From the NCBI RefSeq assembly GCF_024746815.1, contig NZ_CP080525.1:6008501-6072500 (forward strand): 64,000 nt of DNA, read 5' to 3'. This DNA is from Mesorhizobium sp. AR07 (GTDB lineage Bacteria > Pseudomonadota > Alphaproteobacteria > Rhizobiales > Rhizobiaceae). A program made the translations under genes and the position numbers. Positions within the stretch are counted from its first letter, which is position 1, and each line of letters starts with the position of its first letter. Shown in pieces: positions 59,670-64,000 of this stretch. A model generated the notes under the pieces. The model was not told where the DNA came from. It worked only from the letters and a program-made list of their open reading frames with translations, and did not search any database.

Positions 59670-61172
59670 TCAAGTCTTCACGGACGGTAGTTCCGACACC
59701 AGTCGGAGCGAGGCATTGATGCCCTCCAGCTGGTAATGCGGGCGCAGATAGAAGCGGGCATTGTAATAGCCGGGCCGCCCCTCCACGCTGTCCACCTGGA
59801 CCTCGGCTGCGGCAAGCGGGCGCTTGGCGCGCGCCTTGTCGTCGGCAAAGGCCGGGTTGGCCAGCACGTAGCGGTTGATCCACTCGGTCAACCAGATCTG
59901 CATGTCGGAGCGCTCCTTGAACGAGCCGACCTTGTCGCGCGCGATGGCCTTGAGGTAGTGCGCAAAGCGTGAGACCGGGAACAGGTAGGGCAGGTTGGCG
60001 CTCAGCCGCTCATTCGACTGCGCGTCGGGGTCGACCAGCCGGCCGGCGCGCGTTTCATCGTCCTGCAGCGAATGGGCGCCGATGAAGGCGGCGAGATCGG
60101 TATTCTTCCGGTGCAGGATCGGCATCAAGCCAAGCTTGGCGAGTTCCGCCTCGCGCCGGTCGTCGATGGCGACTTCCGTCGGGCATTTCATCGCGATGGA
60201 CCCGTCGTCGGTCGGGAAGCTGTGCACAGGCAGGTTCAGCACCGTGCCGCCGTTCTCGACGCCACGGATCTGCGTGCCCCAGCCGAACAGCTTGTGGCTG
60301 CGGTTGATGTTGACGCCCATCGGGAAGGCGGCATTCATCCAGACATATTTGTTGTGGTCGCCCTGCACCTCTTCCTCGAAGGTGAAGCCCTTCACCGGAA
60401 CGGTATCCGTGCCATAGGGCAGACGGGCCAGGACGCGGGGCATGGTCAGGCCGATGTAGCGAGCGTCCTCACTCTCGCGCAACGACTGCCACGAGGCATA
60501 GGCCGGGTTGGAGACGATCTGCTGCAGGTCTTGCGGGTTCGGCAATTCCTGCCAGCTGTCCATGCGGAACAGGCGCGGTGAGGCAGCCGCGATGAACGGC
60601 GTGTGCGCCGAGGCGCAGATGCCGGAGATGTTGCGCAGCAGGCCGACGTCGCGCGGGTGGTTGGAGAATTCGTAGGCGCCGATCACGCAGCCGATCGGCT
60701 CGCCGCCAAGCATCGAATACTCGTCCGTATAGACTTTCTTGAAGATCGGGCTCTGATCCCACATCTGGCCTTCATAGTCTTCGAGTGTGTCGCCCAGCTG
60801 CTCCTTGGAGATGTTCATCACCCGGATCTTCAGCTTCTGATCCGTCTCGGTGTTGTTGACGAGATACCAGAGGCCGCGCCATGTGCCTTCCATTTCACGC
60901 ACTTCCGGCGCGTGCAGGATCTCGTTGACCTGTGTCGTCAGCATCTTGTCGATGCCTGCTATCAGCGACTTGATCGACTTGATCGCATTGGACGAGATGG
61001 TCGTGGTGTCGGAACGGGACTGCGCCGCTAGTGCGAGATTGCGCACGAGTTGCTGCAGCTTCTCGCTGTCGTCCTTCTTGACCTTGAAATCCTTTTCGAG
61101 AAGTCCGCTGAATTCCCCAAGATCGATGGCTTCGGCCTCTGCGACGGCGGCGGTCTTTTGCTGTTCAGCCAT
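59670..61172 (-). CDS. tssC: T6SS sheath large subunit TssC
   Basis: A 500-residue protein with the TssC (VipB/ImpC) landmarks TWRGLWYLVNNTETDQKLKIRV, FKKVYTDEYSMLGGEPIG, CASAHTPFIAAASPRLF and the C-terminal RPHYQLEGINASLRLVSELP. With TssB it forms the contractile sheath. It begins 3 bases after tssB. The sequence is highly conserved for the family. Confidence 0.97.
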   Translation of the reverse strand: MAEQQKTAAVAEAEAIDLGEFSGLLEKDFKVKKDDSEKLQQLVRNLALAAQSRSDTTTISSNAIKSIKSLIAGIDKMLTTQVNEILHAPEVREMEGTWRGLWYLVNNTETDQKLKIRVMNISKEQLGDTLEDYEGQMWDQSPIFKKVYTDEYSMLGGEPIGCVIGAYEFSNHPRDVGLLRNISGICASAHTPFIAAASPRLFRMDSWQELPNPQDLQQIVSNPAYASWQSLRESEDARYIGLTMPRVLARLPYGTDTVPVKGFTFEEEVQGDHNKYVWMNAAFPMGVNINRSHKLFGWGTQIRGVENGGTVLNLPVHSFPTDDGSIAMKCPTEVAIDDRREAELAKLGLMPILHRKNTDLAAFIGAHSLQDDETRAGRLVDPDAQSNERLSANLPYLFPVSRFAHYLKAIARDKVGSFKERSDMQIWLTEWINRYVLANPAFADDKARAKRPLAAAEVQVDSVEGRPGYYNARFYLRPHYQLEGINASLRLVSELPSVKT

Positions 61173-61175
61173 GAT

Positions 61176-61715
61176 CTATTCTCCCGCCTTGTCGTCGTCG
61201 GCCAGCGCCTGGTTGGCGATCTTGCCAAGCAGCGGTTCGTTGTTCAGAAGCTGCGCAATGCGCTTTTCGGCGTCGACGCGGCCATCCATGAAGCCCAGCA
61301 ATTCCTCGAGCTGACGACGCATCTTGAGGATCTCGGCCAGTTGCGGAACTTGCTCGGCGATCTTGTCGGGGGCGAAATCACCCATTTTGGTGAAGGTGAG
61401 ATCGAGCGCCAGTTCCTCGTCGCGCTCCTGGCCTTCGGCCTGCGGCAGCGTGTTCTTCACCCGGGCTTTGACGCGGGGCCCGAGCGCCTCCATGAACTTG
61501 GGGAAGCGGTTCGCGTCGGTCTCGACAAAGGAGCGGTCCAGCACCGACTTTGACGCTTCCCTGGTTTGCGAAGCGCCGGAAAGGTCGGCCATCACGCCCA
61601 TCACAAAAGGCAGTTCGATCGTCGTCGGGCTGCCGTAGGTTTCCACGTCGTAGGCGATCTGCACCCGCGGCGCGCGATTTCGTTCGATGACCTTCGCTTT
61701 GCTTTCGGCTGGCAT
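61176..61715 (-). CDS. tssB: T6SS sheath small subunit TssB
   Basis: A 179-residue protein with RAPRVQIAYDVETYGSPTTIELPFVMGVMADLSG and FVETDANRFPKFMEAL, the TssB (VipA/ImpB) signatures. GAAAGG lies before the ATG at 61715. It sits 5 bases after tssA and 3 bases before tssC. Confidence 0.97.
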   Translation of the reverse strand: MPAESKAKVIERNRAPRVQIAYDVETYGSPTTIELPFVMGVMADLSGASQTREASKSVLDRSFVETDANRFPKFMEALGPRVKARVKNTLPQAEGQERDEELALDLTFTKMGDFAPDKIAEQVPQLAEILKMRRQLEELLGFMDGRVDAEKRIAQLLNNEPLLGKIANQALADDDKAGE

Positions 61716-61720
61716 GGTTG

Positions 61721-62890
61721 TTACCTTTCATCCTTCTGAGCCGTCTTCTTGACATCGGGAACGCCGGCAAGGAGCCGGAATTCCTTCAGCCCCGACGGGG
61801 CGAGATCTTCCATCAGTTCAACGAAATCCATATGCACCATCCGGCGCACACGCCGAGCCAGGTGCGGGATGGGGCTCGACGGTTCGGTGCGGTCATAGAA
61901 GGCGACGACGAGGTCGAGGCATTTCACAACGTCGTCGCGCGAGGAAATCCGGTCGGGAAGCCCCGTGCTCGAGTCCGTGTAGCTTGCCATCGTATCGGCT
62001 CCATGACCGTTTCGAGCAGGCGTTGCCGGTTCTGCCGGCGCCGGCGTGGGCGGCTTGGCTGCGCCATTCGCCACACCGCCGGCTGCCGAATTCCGCTCGA
62101 GGGTCGTCAGCAAACGCTGCAGAAACCGCTTTAAGTCCGGAACGGGAGCGCCGCCGCCCTCGAGACGAGCGTTGAGGGCGGTCTCGACCGCATCGAGGGC
62201 CGCGATCGCTGCCTGGACGTCGGCGATGAGCAAGACCATCTCGGCGTTGGCTTGATCTATCTGTGCCGCGCATCCGGCACGCACCCGGTTCAAGAGCTGC
62301 GTGTGCGCACTGACCAGTGCGGCCTTTTCCGCGGCATTCAACCCCGAGGCGGCTTCCAGGAGCATGACACGGTCGTCGAGCGCACCCTTTTCTAGATCCT
62401 TGCCCTGAATCGGGCCGATCGAGCGCGGCGCAAAGAACGTCATTTGCCGCAGGTTCGCCAGCAACCCGTCCTGGCCATTCTGGAGGTCAAGCAGCGCGTT
62501 GATGCGGCGCAAGGCGGCATCGCGTGGCGAAGCGTTGGGCCGCAGTGCCGGATGCATGGTCTCCCAATGCTGATCGAATGTCCGCGCAATGAGGGTCAGG
62601 CCCTGCGCGAGCCCGGCCAGTCCTTCTTCATTGGCCAGCGCGCGCGTCACGATGACGAGAAGCCGCAGGTCCCGGCCATGCGCGCGCAATTCCTCTGCCT
62701 TTGCCAGCACCACGGGCCAGTCGACCGGAATGGTGCTTTGCGCGGTAGCCTTGTTGTGGCCGTCGTGGAGGACCTTGATCTGGGGTTCGGTCAGGCGCTC
62801 CAGCTCATGGAAAGCCGGGTTGTTGCGCAAATCCTCCCCGGACGGATTTTCACCGTCGAGCGGAGTAAGCCAGAGTGCGACATCAATCAC
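61721..62890 (-). CDS. tssA: T6SS assembly protein TssA (ImpA-type)
   Basis: A 389-residue protein. The ImpA N-terminal domain is seen in WLTPLDGENPSGEDLRNNPAFHEL and DWPVVLAKAEELRAHGRDLRLLVI, with the middle TFDQHWETMHP. The C-terminal domain (ISSRDDVVKCLDLVVAFYDRTEPSSPIPHLARRVRRMV) is the short type. TssA caps or primes the growing sheath. It is the first gene of the long minus-strand operon and diverges from tssH. Confidence 0.94.
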   Translation of the reverse strand: MIDVALWLTPLDGENPSGEDLRNNPAFHELERLTEPQIKVLHDGHNKATAQSTIPVDWPVVLAKAEELRAHGRDLRLLVIVTRALANEEGLAGLAQGLTLIARTFDQHWETMHPALRPNASPRDAALRRINALLDLQNGQDGLLANLRQMTFFAPRSIGPIQGKDLEKGALDDRVMLLEAASGLNAAEKAALVSAHTQLLNRVRAGCAAQIDQANAEMVLLIADVQAAIAALDAVETALNARLEGGGAPVPDLKRFLQRLLTTLERNSAAGGVANGAAKPPTPAPAEPATPARNGHGADTMASYTDSSTGLPDRISSRDDVVKCLDLVVAFYDRTEPSSPIPHLARRVRRMVHMDFVELMEDLAPSGLKEFRLLAGVPDVKKTAQKDER

Positions 62891-63223
62891 ACCAACCCCC
62901 AGCGAGCGGCCCTCAAAACCGTGCGTGACCCAACGTTACCACACCGTTGCACCTCACTACAATTCAAGGACTGCTCAAAATTAACAGAAGCTAAACGCAA
63001 CCGCCCCCTAGTGCCGAAATCCGTGGCGTGATTGCCGGACCCTGTATGTGAAATGCATCGCATAGGGCGCAATTCCGTGGTTGTTTGCAGCCGGGTGGTA
63101 CAGGACTTTGGACAAACGCAAGAAGCCGGCTGAACCGGGCATTGAGCCCCGTCCATCACACGCTTTGTCAAGTGACGGCTTATGTGGCAGGTTATCGGCT
63201 GGCAGATTGCAGGAGCACGTTCG
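62891..63223. other. Divergent promoter region between tssA and tssH
   Basis: 333 bases without a gene, flanked by the starts of tssA (minus) and tssH (plus), so the promoters of both T6SS transcripts should lie here. An AT-richer patch is at about 62955-63000. TGGCAG...TTGCAGG near 63186-63212 superficially resembles a sigma-54 site but the spacing is wrong. No operator palindrome was seen. Confidence 0.5.
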
Positions 63224-64000
63224 ATGGAACAGCGCCGGTCGTCGCAGAGCTTCAAGCGCAAGGAACTGGTCGGTAAGCTCAACCCTGTCGGTGTCCGTGC
63301 CTTCAAGGCCGCGGCCGACACCGCCAAACTGCGCGGCAATCCTTACGTCGAACTCGTCCACTTCATCGAGCAACTGGTGCTTTCCGATCGCTCGGATGTG
63401 CAAATGATAATCGCCGATGCGGGAGTGGAGGCGAGCCGGCTCACGGGCGATATGACCCGCGCCGTCGACAAGCTGCCTTATGGCGCAACGTCGATCGAGG
63501 AATTTTCCGACCATATCTTCCATGCCATCCAGGAAGCCTGGAACCTGGCAGCGCTCGAGTTCGGCGTCGAGGAAGTCCGCAGCGCACATATTCTTCTCGC
63601 CTGCCTGAGGACGCCGGTGCTGGAAGGCCTGCTGTCGAAGATCAGCGGCGAGTTTGACAAGATCGACGCCGCCGCGGTCATCGCGCGGTTCGCCGATGTC
63701 ATGGAAGGTTCGCTCGAAGCCGGCGCAGCCATCGCGGTTCCGGCAGCCGAAACGCCGAAGCGGGGTCCGGGCGGGGATTCGGCGCTGGCGAAATACGCCA
63801 CCGACCTGACCCAGCGCGCCCGCGACGGCAAGATCGATCCGGTCGTCGGCCGTGATCCGGAAATCAGGCAGATCGTCGATATCCTGATGCGCCGCCGGCA
63901 AAACAACCCGATCCTGACCGGTGAGGCCGGGGTCGGCAAGACAGCGGTCGTCGAGGGCTTTGCCTTGCGTATCGCCCAGGACGATGTGCCGCCCACCTTG
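63224..64000 (+). CDS. tssH: T6SS AAA+ ATPase TssH (ClpV), N-terminal part
   Basis: The first 259 residues of a ClpV-type disaggregase, open at the right edge of the window. The N-terminal domain has ELVGKLNPVGVRAFKAAADT, NPYVELVHFIEQLVLSDRSD and a second Clp repeat (EVRSAHILLACLRTP). The first AAA+ domain begins with DLTQRARDGKIDPVVGRDPEI and Walker A GEAGVGKTA. TssH recycles contracted TssB-TssC sheath. The ATG at 63224 follows AGGAGC by 7 bases. It is divergent from the tssA operon. Confidence 0.95.
   Translation, partial: MEQRRSSQSFKRKELVGKLNPVGVRAFKAAADTAKLRGNPYVELVHFIEQLVLSDRSDVQMIIADAGVEASRLTGDMTRAVDKLPYGATSIEEFSDHIFHAIQEAWNLAALEFGVEEVRSAHILLACLRTPVLEGLLSKISGEFDKIDAAAVIARFADVMEGSLEAGAAIAVPAAETPKRGPGGDSALAKYATDLTQRARDGKIDPVVGRDPEIRQIVDILMRRRQNNPILTGEAGVGKTAVVEGFALRIAQDDVPPTL

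Noticed and set aside
63186..63212. Sigma-54-like promoter before tssH
   Set aside because: The GG and GC pairs are not 10 bases apart, so the site does not fit the -24/-12 consensus.

Overview
The window looks like a chromosome segment of a Rhizobiales alphaproteobacterium, most likely Mesorhizobium or a close relative. This rests on high-GC coding sequence, ExoY/ExoF-like polysaccharide genes, an HWE-type histidine kinase, a rhizobial-style palindromic intergenic repeat at 12316-12363, and an imp-type type VI secretion system (T6SS). The genus is inferred from sequence character only. No tRNA, rRNA, CRISPR array or transposase was recognised.

Region 1 (1-14637) is regulatory and envelope-related. 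The 3' end of a sensor kinase gene faces a NarL/FixJ response regulator. A tightly packed plus-strand cluster follows: NDP-sugar nucleotidyltransferase, DegT/LegC-like aminotransferase, ExoY-like phosphoglycosyltransferase, LegB-like 4,6-dehydratase, exported beta-propeller protein and ExoF-like export protein. It looks set up to make, prime and export a polysaccharide that contains an amino-deoxy sugar. A methyltransferase, a type I secretion ABC/HlyD pair and glmS come next.

Region 2 (14783-23870) holds extracytoplasmic proteins: a caspase-like protein, an autotransporter with 20-residue RTX-like repeats, a YceI-OmpA fusion, a second caspase-like protein with a C-terminal CXXCH motif, a DUF6931-type protein and an OmpA-like protein.

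Region 3 (23916-36644, minus strand) reads in transcription order FHA protein, TssL with an OmpA domain, TssM, PP2C phosphatase, Ser/Thr kinase, DUF1036 protein and an M23 plus lytic-transglycosylase peptidoglycan hydrolase. It resembles a post-translational control and membrane-complex module.

Region 4 (36887-40376, plus strand) is VgrG and a HEAT-repeat TIGR02270-type protein.

Region 5 (40415-62890, minus strand) is one very long, tightly spaced gene run: tssA-tssB-tssC-hcp-tssE-tssF-tssG-tagH-tssJ-tssK-tssL-tssM-tagF, then DUF2169 adaptor, degenerate ketosynthase-like protein, DUF4150 PAAR-like tip, candidate nuclease toxin, two candidate immunity genes, a DUF6484 protein and a second TIGR02270-type protein. 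tssH (clpV) starts divergently at 63224 and runs off the right edge.

All 13 core T6SS functions are present. TssL, TssM and the FHA protein are each encoded twice, in two different gene contexts. Both TssL proteins carry a threonine in a matching N-terminal motif, at the place where a phosphothreonine switch would be expected. The most interesting parts are this duplicated, kinase-linked membrane module and the DUF2169/DUF4150 toxin-immunity cassette.
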